Shown here: positions 54,149-63,107 of the stretch, piece by piece
Numbering within the stretch: position 1 is the first letter of the stretch
Layout: the number at the start of each line of letters is the position of its first letter
Assembly (NCBI GenBank): GCA_965248335.1
Contig: CBDFIY010000001.1
Span: forward strand, 248,001 to 312,000
Source: CAKMZU01 sp965248335
GTDB lineage: Bacteria > Pseudomonadota > Gammaproteobacteria > Pseudomonadales > DT-91
Direction of reading: 5' to 3'
Length of the DNA: 64,000 bases
The notes under the pieces: model-generated
The model's database searches: none
What the model was told of the DNA's origin: nothing
What the model saw: only the letters and a program-made list of their open reading frames with translations
Position numbers and translations under genes: made by a program

Positions 54149-54633
54149 GGGAGGCAGCATTTAAGAAGATACCTTTTTTGGGTGTATAGTCACATCCCAC
54201 TTTTTCAGCTCGGCATGTCTTGTAATGTGGGGTTGAATCTCGTCAAGCACTTCCTTACTTGGCCTTACACCTTTCGTATAAACCTTATCAATTAAATCAA
54301 CAATTGTTTTTTTACATTTATGCACAAGACTTTTTGTCCACTCCACCACCACATGAACTGAATTTAGAAGTGTGCCATTCCAATGGCTTTCCAAAAAAGC
54401 CCACCGCCTTTCAATGGGATTATATTTGCTGTGATAAGGAGGGTAGTAAACCAGCCTGATTCTCAGCCCAGTTTGACTGGAAAATTGCACCATCCGCAAA
54501 AGAAACTGAGTTCGCAGGCTATTACTCTCCGGGCCATTGTCTGTATAAATAATCAGCTCATCTTTGTCCTTGTTAGCTTCTTTGACATTCTCCCACCACA
54601 ATTGCAGTGCATCACAAATAAGGGAGGCAGCAT

Positions 54634-55856
54634 TTAAGAAGATACCTTTTTTGGGTGTATAGTCACATCCCACTTTTTCAGCTCGGCATGTCTTGTAATG
54701 TGGGGTTGAATCTCGTCAAGCACTTCCTTACTTGGCCTTACACCTTTCGTATAAACCTTATCAATTAAATCAACAATTGTTTTTTTACATTTATGCACAA
54801 GACTTTTTGTCCACTCCACCACCACATGAACTGAATTTAGAAGTGTGCCATTCCAATGGCTTTCCAAAAAAGCCCACCGCCTTTCAATGGGATTATATTT
54901 GCTGTGATAAGGAGGGTAGTAAACCAGCCTGATTCTCAGCCCAGTTTGACTGGAAAATTGCACCATCCGCAAAAGAAACTGAGTTCGCAGGCTATTACTC
55001 TCCGGGCCATTGTCTGTATAAATAATCAGCTCATCTTTGTCCTTGTTAGCTTCTTTGACATTCTCCCACCACAATTGCAGTGCATCACAAATAAAGTCGC
55101 TCGTCTTGTAGGAGAGTCCATAAACAACATGGAGTTGATCGTTATCTAGGTTAAGAATCCCAAATGGCACCATTTTATCTTTATCTGCCATATCGTGATC
55201 TAGCGCCTGGACCACTTCTGCTCCGCGAGATTTACCCGCTCTGGAAAAGTCGCCGAGATTAACAGTAGCCTTGCAGTCTATGCTGATCTGCAACGTGTTT
55301 TGTCGTTGACTGGCTTCTGCTCTAACTTTGTTGACGTTGTCGAAGATGGCGTTAGTTTCTGGTATTTTTTTTCAGGTTTGGATTTCTGCACCTTGCGGAG
55401 CTTATAACCCATCCTATTCAGGATATTGCTAATGGTTCGCTCTTTAGGTAGAAGGTCTTCTTGCCAGTTCTTTTCCTCGACTAGCTTCTGCCGTACAACT
55501 TTGGCCGTTATGCGGGTATAGGCAAATGTATTTCTTAACCGTGAATCCGCTTGGCTTTCAGGCTCAACCAGGCTACGGATATCATCTTCAAGGCCTACCA
55601 GTGCAACCTCGGATTTATTTTTTCCGCAGGGTTCATAATTTCCATAACAGATCATCCAAGTTTTTTTTTCGTTGATCCCTAATGCAACCGCCTTTCGTCC
55701 AAACCCAAAGGTTGATTCAGTCAACCGGGCACTTCCACTGCAAAGGGTTTCAGAAACTTCAGCCATAAAAAGTCTTTTTTCAGGGTTTTTTAATAGCCTG
55801 GCTGCTAATTTGAAGAGAGAAATATACTCAGGTTCTATATCAATTGAAGTGGGCAT
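54634..55856 (-). CDS. ISAzo13-family transposase (copy B), probably made by -1 frameshifting
   Basis: DDE transposase of about 400 residues in two overlapping frames. The first frame (55278-55856) has FGFGRKAVALGI and the helix-turn-helix-like NILNRMGYKLRKVQK region. The second (54634 to about 55372) has LQISIDCKATVNLGDFSRAGKSRG, LDNDQLHVVYG, IIYTDNGPESNS and YPPYHSKYNPIERRWAF, all ISAzo13 signatures. They are linked at a run of eight A (complement of 55365-55372): a -1 slip gives KK then IPETNAIFDNVNKVRAEASQ, which reads smoothly into the DDE domain. Frameshifting is inferred; a simple mutation is less likely because copy A has the same arrangement. Confidence 0.85.
55365..55372 (-). promoter_or_regulatory. 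A8 slippery site for -1 translational frameshifting (copy B)
   Basis: Eight A residues on the coding strand at the point where the first transposase frame must change to the second. The same run is at 56210-56217 in copy A. A function in programmed frameshifting is inferred. Confidence 0.55.
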
Positions 55857-56122
55857 AAATAAAATAGAGAATAAACAACTTTAGACATGTAATGGTAGGG
55901 CATCATACGCTGGTAATGTTTAAAATGCTACTTCCCTAAAGTCGCTCGTCTTGTAGGAGAGTCCATAAACAACATGGAGTTGATCGTTATCTAGGTTAAG
56001 AATCCCAAATGGCACCATTTTATCTTTATCTGCCATATCGTGATCTAGCGCCTGGACCACTTCTGCTCCGCGAGATTTACCCGCTCTGGAAAAGTCGCCG
56101 AGATTAACAGTAGCCTTGCAGT

Positions 56123-56701
56123 CTATGCTGATCTGCAACGTGTTTTGTCGTTGACTGGCTTCTGCTCTAACTTTGTTGACGTTGTCGAAGATGGCGTTAG
56201 TTTCTGGTATTTTTTTTCAGGTTTGGATTTCTGCACCTTGCGGAGCTTATAACCCATCCTATTCAGGATATTGCTAATGGTTCGCTCTTTAGGTAGAAGG
56301 TCTTCTTGCCAGTTCTTTTCCTCGACTAGCTTCTGCCGTACAACTTTGGCCGTTATGCGGGTATAGGCAAATGTATTTCTTAACCGTGAATCCGCTTGGC
56401 TTTCAGGCTCAACCAGGCTACGGATATCATCTTCAAGGCCTACCAGTGCAACCTCGGATTTATTTTTTCCGCAGGGTTCATAATTTCCATAACAGATCAT
56501 CCCAGTTTTTTTTTCGTTGATCCCTAATGCAACCGCCTTTCGTCCAAACCCAAAGGTTGATTCAGTCAACCGGGCACTTCCACTGCAAAGGGTTTCAGAA
56601 ACTTCAGCCATAAAAAGTCTTTTTTCAGGGTTTTTTAATAGCCTGGCTGCTAATTTGAAGAGAGAAATATACTCAGGTTCTATATCAATTGAAGTGGGCA
56701 T
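56123..56701 (-). pseudogene. ISAzo13-family transposase of copy A, first-frame part
   Basis: 192 codons, nearly identical to the N-terminal half in copy B (one Trp/Gly difference in KTWMICYG / KTGMICYG). Its second-frame continuation (55940-56138) is cut at TSDF by insertion of copy B; the rest of the DDE domain lies at 54161-54621. The gene can no longer make a full transposase. Confidence 0.85.
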
Positions 56702-56781
56702 AAATAAAATAGAGAATAAACAACTTTAGACATGTAATGGTAGGGCATCATACGCTGGTAATGTTTAAAATGCTACTTCCC

Positions 56782-57256
56782 TAAGACGAGAAGGTACTTT
56801 AGGGTAATCTGAAAGTCTACCCTCTTTATCAATATCGCCTAAGTCGCCTATCACTACAGGCTGATAGTATTTCATTGGCTTACGGTTTTCACCTTCAGTT
56901 TTTGTATCCCCTAACACTCTACCAACATCACCCTGACCCCTGACCGGACATGTTTCAAATGTTGCGTAGGGCATCGCCCCTCTTAATTTGTTTACTTGAC
57001 CTAAGCCACAATCATTTTCTTTTCCAATAACAACTACGTTTAATAATTCACCGTCCACCCAACCATCCTTAGCATGCTTGGCACGTAGCACAGCAGGAGA
57101 ACCCATACCTCTAATATCAATAGGGCCGCCATCCTTAGGGTAAAACCTTTCTGGGGGGTTCTTATCGGTAGAATTCATTTGGCCAGCATGAAGATAACTA
57201 ACATCTAAACAAACACATAATAAGTAAAAAGCTAAGCATGATAAATATCTATACAT
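56782..57256 (-). pseudogene. 5' part of a secreted-protein gene, interrupted by an IS element
   Basis: Starts with a signal peptide (YLSCLAFYLLCVCLDVSYLHA) and continues with RFYPKDGGPIDIRGMGSPAVL, GKENDCGLGQVNKL and GDLGDIDKEGRLSD. The native frame reaches SRL at the IS border and then reads five codons into the IS before stopping. The remaining part is at 53918-54148. No family recognised. It may once have been a secreted factor. Confidence 0.65.
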
Positions 57257-57751
57257 AATATCTTTTAATAATTAAAAATAATGTAGTTAGTATAAAAATT
57301 AAATTAAAAGTTTCAAAAAATTAATGGATTATATGAATTTTAGTTAAACTTGGTTATATGTTAATCGAAGTTGTCGGTAAAAATAGTTTCCTTCAACCGA
57401 ATCAGAAAAAAACCATCGGTAACTTTCTCAATCGACCCGCCAAGTTAACGTTGATGAAATGACAGAAGGTTGGTGCCTCTAGAGATAAGACAACATTCTG
57501 CTAATGATCCTTTAATCTCTTCAACCGTTTCTTTTTTCCATAGGGCCTGCAGCTGTTCTTTCAGCACATAAAGCGGAATATATAATTCAATATTGTCGCT
57601 TCATCCATAGATTTTATTATTATTTTGGGTTTAAAGGGTTGAATCCGCCTATTCATTTTAAAGCATTGAATTCGAAAATTTCAGCGTAGATGATTTGAAA
57701 CACGAAGGTTCAGTGCTGCCTTCTCATATAGCCATTTGTAGCATTGGATAA
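57257..57751. other. Intergenic region, possible transposase relic
   Basis: No intact gene. On the minus strand, 57445 to about 57592 encodes YVLKEQLQALWKKETVEEI and then a stop, which resembles the part of ISL3-family transposases following the DDE core. It is too short for a firm call. The rest is AT-rich without visible elements. Confidence 0.35.
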
Positions 57752-59230
57752 TTAAATATCTATCCAGTGCCGCCCATCCTTTTCTATCAACCGGTTCGCT
57801 GCATCAGGCCCAGAAGTCCCAACTTGATAATTGTGCATATTGTTTTCATTTTCCTTCCAGTGTTCGACAATAGGATCAATCCATGCCCAAGCTGCCTCAA
57901 CTTCATTTTTGTGTATAAATAGCGTTTGATTCCCATCGACTGCATCTAGAAATAACCGCTTATAGGCATAACTTCTATAACCTTTAATTTGATCTGTAAA
58001 ATTCAAATCCAAAACTGCAGGCTTAAGGACTGCACCCACTTTAGACATATCGTTTGTCATCACAATCAGCTGTAATCGCTCCTTAGGTTGTAGTTGAATA
58101 ATCATCCGGTTAGCCTGGATACGATCAGATTGTTCAGGGAAAACCTGATGAGCGGCCGGTTTAAATTGAATAACAATTTCTGCACTTCGACGCTTAAGAC
58201 GCTTACCCGTTCGAAGGTAAAAAGGAATATTTGACCAATGCCAGCTATCAACAAATGCCTTAATCGCAACAAATGTTTCTGTCGTGCTCGCTTCTTTATT
58301 TATATCATCCAGATAACCCTTCTCAACATGACCATTGACAGTACCTGAAACATACTGCCCCCTGACCGTATATGTATCTACATCGCTGCTCGTTAATGGT
58401 CTTAATGCTTTTAGAACCTTTATCTTTTCTTGATGTATTGCTTCTGCGGTTAGCTGATTAGGTGACTCCATAGCAATCATACACAACAGCTGTAGCAAGT
58501 GATTCTGAACCATATCTTTAAGCGCGCCGACGCCTTCGTAATAACCAGCACGTCCATTAACACCAACGGATTCATTAATACTGATCTGTATATGATCGAT
58601 TGCATCGGCATGCCAGATACGTTGAAACAAGGTATTACTGAATCTGAGAGCTAAAAGATTTTGTACGGTTTCCTTTCCGAGGTAATGGTCAATCCGATAG
58701 ATCTGATTCTCATTAAAATAACGCGACAGATCATCATTTAGCTTTTTTGATGAGACAAGATCATGGCCAATGGGTTTTTCTATAACCAAACGGGTTTTGC
58801 TCGTAATTAATGTGTACTGGTGTAATTGATTTGCTATATCTCCATAGCTGGAGGGAGGTACGGCCAAGTAGAAAACTCTAATCCTATCAGGTTCTTTTTG
58901 TAAATCAGTCTGTAGCGAAGCTAAACTTCCCTTTTCTTGAAGGTTAATTTGGATAGGTATAACAAGCTGTAGAAAATCAGCGCAAGTATTTGCTGCGTAC
59001 TCATCACTCTCTAAATTAGCTTTCAACACTGTATATAGATTTTCTTTCATCCCTAGAAAATCTTTTTCTTTTCTGCAGCAGAAGAAAAGGCGTGTACGAG
59101 CATCAATATCGCCTTCTTTAAAAGCGCGATATATTGAAGGAATTAATTTCAATAGCGCCAAATCGCCTGTTGAACCAAATAAGACTAAATCAAACTGTCT
59201 TTTCGCATTTATTTTTGACGTCTTTCCCAC
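57752..59230 (-). CDS. zwf: Glucose-6-phosphate 1-dehydrogenase
   Basis: Oxidises glucose 6-phosphate to 6-phosphogluconolactone with NADP, the first step of the oxidative pentose phosphate and Entner-Doudoroff routes. Seen: the N-terminal nucleotide-binding LVLFGSTGDLALLKLIPS, the active-site RIDHYLGKETVQN, KPIGHD before it, and FYLRTGKRLKRR. I choose the GTG at 59230 because GGAGGTG lies eight bases upstream and the 492-residue product is the normal length; the frame extends to 59302 but without a start signal. The usual partner genes (pgl, edd) are not seen next to it. Confidence 0.95.
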   Translation of the reverse strand: MGKTSKINAKRQFDLVLFGSTGDLALLKLIPSIYRAFKEGDIDARTRLFFCCRKEKDFLGMKENLYTVLKANLESDEYAANTCADFLQLVIPIQINLQEKGSLASLQTDLQKEPDRIRVFYLAVPPSSYGDIANQLHQYTLITSKTRLVIEKPIGHDLVSSKKLNDDLSRYFNENQIYRIDHYLGKETVQNLLALRFSNTLFQRIWHADAIDHIQISINESVGVNGRAGYYEGVGALKDMVQNHLLQLLCMIAMESPNQLTAEAIHQEKIKVLKALRPLTSSDVDTYTVRGQYVSGTVNGHVEKGYLDDINKEASTTETFVAIKAFVDSWHWSNIPFYLRTGKRLKRRSAEIVIQFKPAAHQVFPEQSDRIQANRMIIQLQPKERLQLIVMTNDMSKVGAVLKPAVLDLNFTDQIKGYRSYAYKRLFLDAVDGNQTLFIHKNEVEAAWAWIDPIVEHWKENENNMHNYQVGTSGPDAANRLIEKDGRHWIDI

Positions 59231-59302
59231 AATAGATTCACCTCCTATACGCCTTATCACTGCCAATAACTTGAATCGAATAAATCGATAAAAATAAAAC
59301 AA

Positions 59303-59699
59303 CTCAATTTATTGAATTGCATGATATAAACATAGACTGAAACAAGGGTTCAACAAAGCTTGGCTTTGTTATCTTACGCCAACAAAACCAAGCAATAATT
59401 GATAAATTTTACCAAGCCTACAAATTTTCGAAGCAATAGCTTATCTATATGATTATTTCAGCATGGAAAAGATCCTTATTGCCAAGAATTTTTTTACAAG
59501 CTATTGATTGGATGGGAAACGGAGGCTTAAGTTGCCGCGATGGCAACTCATATGAGGAATTTAATGGCAAGGTCGTCCTATTAGTTCTGTCGAATCAAAA
59601 ATAATTTCGTGCAGAACAGCTCACTCGGTTTTCTTATGATCCTTATCGAAGAAGTACATCGGGTGTGAATATACATACCAACGGCGATTAAGAAGCTGC
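59303..59699. other. Intergenic region, nothing recognised
   Basis: 397 bases. A short palindrome (CAAAGCTTGGCTTTG near 59354) is visible and short frames on the plus strand contain a phrase like LTRFSYDPYRRS, but I cannot support a gene. Confidence 0.4.
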
Positions 59700-61208
59700 C
59701 TACCGCCCTACTAATCGCTCTGTTTCATTAGCAAGCGCCTGCAGTTGATAACGATCTATTTTTCCTGTTGCATTTTGTGGAAGCGCGTCAACAAAGTGAA
59801 TCCGTTCAGGTACTTTATATTCAGCGAGGTATTCCTTGCAATGCTGATAGATCTCATCCGCATGGCCATCAAAGTTGTCATCGAGCACAATATAAGCCCA
59901 CACAGTCTGCCCCCAAACCTCACAGTCTTTACCCACTACTGCACATTGCAAAACACCTGCATGACGATAAATAGCAGACTCTACTTCAACCGGTGAAATG
60001 TTAGACCCGCCACGAATAATAATTTGCTTCTTACGGCCTAAAAAATAAAAAAATCGCTGTGCATCTACATAGCCAACATCGCCGGAATTGACCCACCCAT
60101 CTGCAAGCTCGCTTTGTGTCAACGTAGGTTGAAACAGATATTGGTTTAACGTTGCTTCATTTTTAATAAAAACATCGCCAATCTTATTAGCGCCTAACAC
60201 GTCGCCATGGTCATTGCGTATTTGCATGGTCACTGAATCAAACAGGCGACCAGAGCTTTCCATGTCATGCAAATTCGGTGTGTTTTGTGAATAGCCAAAC
60301 ACTTCTGTCATACCTACGCCTTGGTACAGATTTTTTGCAAAAACATCTTTAAACTTTTTCTGGAAAGCCGTAGGAAGCGCATCACCTGCGACTAAACAAT
60401 AGCGCAGACAATGCTGAAAAGGTGGTTGTTTTTGGGCATATAATGCAAGGTGATAAGCCATTGTCGGCAACATAGCAAGTGACGTTACTTTACCTTTAAC
60501 AATTTCATCAAATACTCGCCCGCTATCAAAGGCTGGAATGATATGTAACGGCAACCCCATAGCAAGTGCCGGTAACAATTGGTAGGAAAAAGCAAAAGCA
60601 TGGTTAAGTGAAAGGTTAACGAGTAATTCATCATCTTGAGTAAAGCCCATATCCTCGGCACGATTAAGTGCATAACGCGTTATTTGCTCAACGGTATGCT
60701 CACAATATTTTGAATGGCCTTGTGCACCTGATGTCAGATGATAAATATGGGTTTTTGTTGAATCGGCAGAAAACTGTTTTCCATGGTCTTGGTACTTAGC
60801 CATATCAGACCAGAGATCGCCTTCAAGTGGATTTCTTTTATCAACCGTTACGATACGAATATTGTTATCTTTACCAACAGTATTAATATCAGTGGCTAAT
60901 CTGTCTGATTCAATGATAAATAAATCAGGCTGAAATTCATTCAGTATTTCTGATAGTTCGAAGTGGGTCAAACGTGGATTAATAGCTAATACATCACAGC
61001 CAGCAATGCTTGTAGCTAGATAAGCAAGGACATTCACAGGGGAATTTGCCATGCAAAAAGCAAATTTCTTCACTTTTTCTGCCTGTAAAAATGCCGCAAG
61101 CACCATAGATTGCTTTTCTAACCAATGATAACTAAAGGACTGATCGCCAAATACAATCGCAGTTTTTTCGGTATGCTCTTTAACATGCCGAGTAATAAGC
61201 CTATGCAT
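59700..61208 (-). CDS. AMP-binding acyl-CoA synthetase-like protein
   Basis: 502-residue member of the adenylate-forming (ANL) superfamily that activates a carboxylic acid with ATP. Seen: the P-loop-like HLTSGAQGHSKYCEH (canonical YTSGTTGxPK, here altered), GVGMTEVFGYSQN, the adenosine-binding GWVNSGDVGYVDAQRFFYFLGR and the C-terminal lysine NATGKIDRYQL. The altered P-loop could lower activity. No carrier-protein domain follows. Its substrate could be a fatty or aromatic acid. It stands alone on the minus strand, upstream of zwf and downstream of DUF1329, with its own leader. Confidence 0.85.
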   Translation of the reverse strand: MHRLITRHVKEHTEKTAIVFGDQSFSYHWLEKQSMVLAAFLQAEKVKKFAFCMANSPVNVLAYLATSIAGCDVLAINPRLTHFELSEILNEFQPDLFIIESDRLATDINTVGKDNNIRIVTVDKRNPLEGDLWSDMAKYQDHGKQFSADSTKTHIYHLTSGAQGHSKYCEHTVEQITRYALNRAEDMGFTQDDELLVNLSLNHAFAFSYQLLPALAMGLPLHIIPAFDSGRVFDEIVKGKVTSLAMLPTMAYHLALYAQKQPPFQHCLRYCLVAGDALPTAFQKKFKDVFAKNLYQGVGMTEVFGYSQNTPNLHDMESSGRLFDSVTMQIRNDHGDVLGANKIGDVFIKNEATLNQYLFQPTLTQSELADGWVNSGDVGYVDAQRFFYFLGRKKQIIIRGGSNISPVEVESAIYRHAGVLQCAVVGKDCEVWGQTVWAYIVLDDNFDGHADEIYQHCKEYLAEYKVPERIHFVDALPQNATGKIDRYQLQALANETERLVGR

Positions 61209-61594
61209 GGTTTACCTCAAATAAGTAAATATTTTATAATAATTAGGTTCTGTTGACATAAGATAACAAGATATTGTTGCTGTTTAAATTTTTTCCAGAT
61301 AAGGCAAGTAAAGAGTGGTTTAACGTCGACTAAAGGAGGTTTAAAGTAACCTAGAAGCTAGGTCAATTTTCATTCTGATGACGTCAGATTTCATTTAAAT
61401 AGTTCACTATTTTCAGTCAACCGTCTTTGCCACAAAAAATAGATCATTGCATCAGCGATTTCTTAAGTCAGCAGCAGATAGCACTAAATTTGAAAAGACA
61501 CGTATCAAAAAACAAGCAATAAAAAAGAAATAAAAGGACGTTAAGAAAAAAATGGGCGGGCAAAAAAAAACCGCCGAAGCGGTTTTTTAACAGA
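61209..61594. other. Intergenic region with a terminator
   Basis: Holds the leader of the acyl-CoA synthetase gene and the terminator of the DUF1329 gene at 61562-61588. Nothing else recognised. Confidence 0.6.
61562..61588 (-). terminator. Rho-independent terminator of the DUF1329 gene
   Basis: On the minus strand: ACCGCTTCGGCGGT, a GC stem with TTCG tetraloop, followed by nine T. It lies a few bases after the stop at 61595. Confidence 0.92.
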
Positions 61595-62980
61595 TTATCG
61601 TGTACCCATTTTCCTGAGATTAGCAGGTGTAAAGTACTTTGAGCCTTTTGGTGTAGCCATGAGGTTTGGTTGAGCCGTCTCATTGACCATACGCGTGCTG
61701 ACATAAGCGCCAGAACTTAGGTCATGATAAACCTGCGCTCTTGCAATATAACCTTTAATGGAATAATCATATAAAGTATTCATTATGCCAACTTTCCAAA
61801 GATCACCACGGCCATCATAGCTTTCGATTAAGCCAATCTGCCAGCTATCTTCATCGATGTAAAAACGACGCTTAGCATAAACGTGACGCGCACCTTTTTT
61901 CAGGTTAGCTTCTACAACCCATACGCGATGTAATTCATAACGCATGAAATCAGGGTTAGTATGTCCTTTGAGTAAAAGTGTATCGTACTTAACATCGGGG
62001 GTATCAAACTTATAGTTATGATAAGGAATATACTTTTCCTGTTTACCTACTAAAGTCCAATCATAACGATCCATTGCACCATTAAAACCTAAAGAGTCAT
62101 CAACGGTAACCAATCCACCTGGGCCATCCGGCGTATCATAACCAACGGTCGGTGCACGACGTACACGACGTGAGCCTGGAATATAAACCCATGCTTGTCG
62201 ATCATTTTTAACCTGATCCATCGCTTCATGTACGATTGTCATTTGTCCTTTCTGACGTGCAGGCTCAACAACAGTTACATGAACAAAGCCACCATTTTTA
62301 CCAATTTGTATTTCGGTATCACCCACTTTATTTTGTGGATACGAATAAGGAAATTCTTGTATCATAGATTGTCGACGTTTTTGCTGGTTACCATTCAAGT
62401 AAACAGCGATATCATCCAAATCACCACTTAACGTAGGGTGAGGATGAATCAAACGTGCATTCCACATGGCTTCCGCACCGTTTTTTGGCATAGGAAAAGG
62501 TGCACCACCGGTATAATTTTGCAGACCATCAATACCGTTAACTAATACTGTATTTGTTGCGTTCCACTTGGTTCGTGCTTCTGTTAACTGAGAAAAACGG
62601 CCGTCACGGTGTGAGGTATAAACAGGCACATTAAAAGTTGTTGGGTATTTTTTCAACAACGCCTTTTGACCTTCACTTAATTTGGCTTCATATTTAGCCA
62701 TATTTTTAGCTGTGATGACAAATAAAGGCTTCTCTTTGCTGTAAGGATCAGGATAAACATCACCACTGCCTGTATAAGCTAATCCTGCAGGAACACCATT
62801 CATGCTACCTGTCCATGCTGGAATAGAGCCATCCGAATTACCGGACTTATTTGCACCCATAGGCGTCAGTTCCGTCCCTAACTTGCTCGCTTCTTGCTGA
62901 GAAACCGCAGCAAAAGTAGCAACAGGCAATGCCAGCATGGCTGCCATAAAGCTACTGGTGAGTATTTTCTTTGTTTTCAT
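61595..62980 (-). CDS. DUF1329-family exported protein
   Basis: 461-residue periplasmic or outer-membrane protein of the DUF1329 family (fold related to LolA/LolB). Seen: signal peptide MKTKKILTSSFMAAMLALPVATFA, then LGTELTPMGANKSGNSDGSIPAWTG, AWVYIPGSRRVRRAPTVGYD, DRYDWTLVGKQEKYIPYHNYKF and RRFYIDEDSWQIGLIESYDGRG. ATG 62980 is chosen because it begins the signal peptide and GGGGTCGG lies ahead; the frame extends to 63019. Family members occur with RND/MMPL exporters and DUF1302 barrels and are thought to take part in lipid or envelope transport. The RND gene lies immediately upstream and the terminator follows. Confidence 0.92.
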   Translation of the reverse strand: MKTKKILTSSFMAAMLALPVATFAAVSQQEASKLGTELTPMGANKSGNSDGSIPAWTGSMNGVPAGLAYTGSGDVYPDPYSKEKPLFVITAKNMAKYEAKLSEGQKALLKKYPTTFNVPVYTSHRDGRFSQLTEARTKWNATNTVLVNGIDGLQNYTGGAPFPMPKNGAEAMWNARLIHPHPTLSGDLDDIAVYLNGNQQKRRQSMIQEFPYSYPQNKVGDTEIQIGKNGGFVHVTVVEPARQKGQMTIVHEAMDQVKNDRQAWVYIPGSRRVRRAPTVGYDTPDGPGGLVTVDDSLGFNGAMDRYDWTLVGKQEKYIPYHNYKFDTPDVKYDTLLLKGHTNPDFMRYELHRVWVVEANLKKGARHVYAKRRFYIDEDSWQIGLIESYDGRGDLWKVGIMNTLYDYSIKGYIARAQVYHDLSSGAYVSTRMVNETAQPNLMATPKGSKYFTPANLRKMGTR

Positions 62981-63107
62981 TATTTTAACCGACCCCTTGT
63001 GATTAAGTATCCACTTCAATATAAATTAAGAAGTGGCGTTAGATTAATGTGATTTTAATTAATTACAACACTAATAAGCTTATTCTGAAGTATTTTTCAC
63101 AAATTAT

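Larger units (their letters stand above)
54622..55936 (-). mobile_element. ISAzo13-family element, copy B, inserted inside copy A
   Basis: 1315 bp with the same ends as copy A. It lies between TAA at 54619-54621 and TAA at 55937-55939, a 3 bp target duplication within the transposase gene of copy A. Sequence is almost identical to copy A (I noticed one difference near 55662 / 56507), so transposition was recent. Confidence 0.95.
54149..56781 (-). mobile_element. ISAzo13-family element, copy A, interrupted by a nested copy
   Basis: Left part 54149-54621, right part 55940-56781; together 1315 bp, the same length as the inserted copy B once the duplicated TAA is counted once. Ends are GGGAGGCAGCATTT and, at the other side, AAATGCTACTTCCC (imperfect inverted repeats). 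It is flanked by TAA at 54146-54148 and 56782-56784. The transposase gene is cut in its second half by copy B. Confidence 0.93.

Noticed and set aside
54259..55149. Plus-strand frames in the IS copies
   Set aside because: Antisense shadows of the transposase, duplicated because the IS is duplicated.
57445..57592. ISL3-family transposase gene
   Set aside because: Only about 45 codons resemble the family and the flanks are non-coding; kept only as a possible relic.
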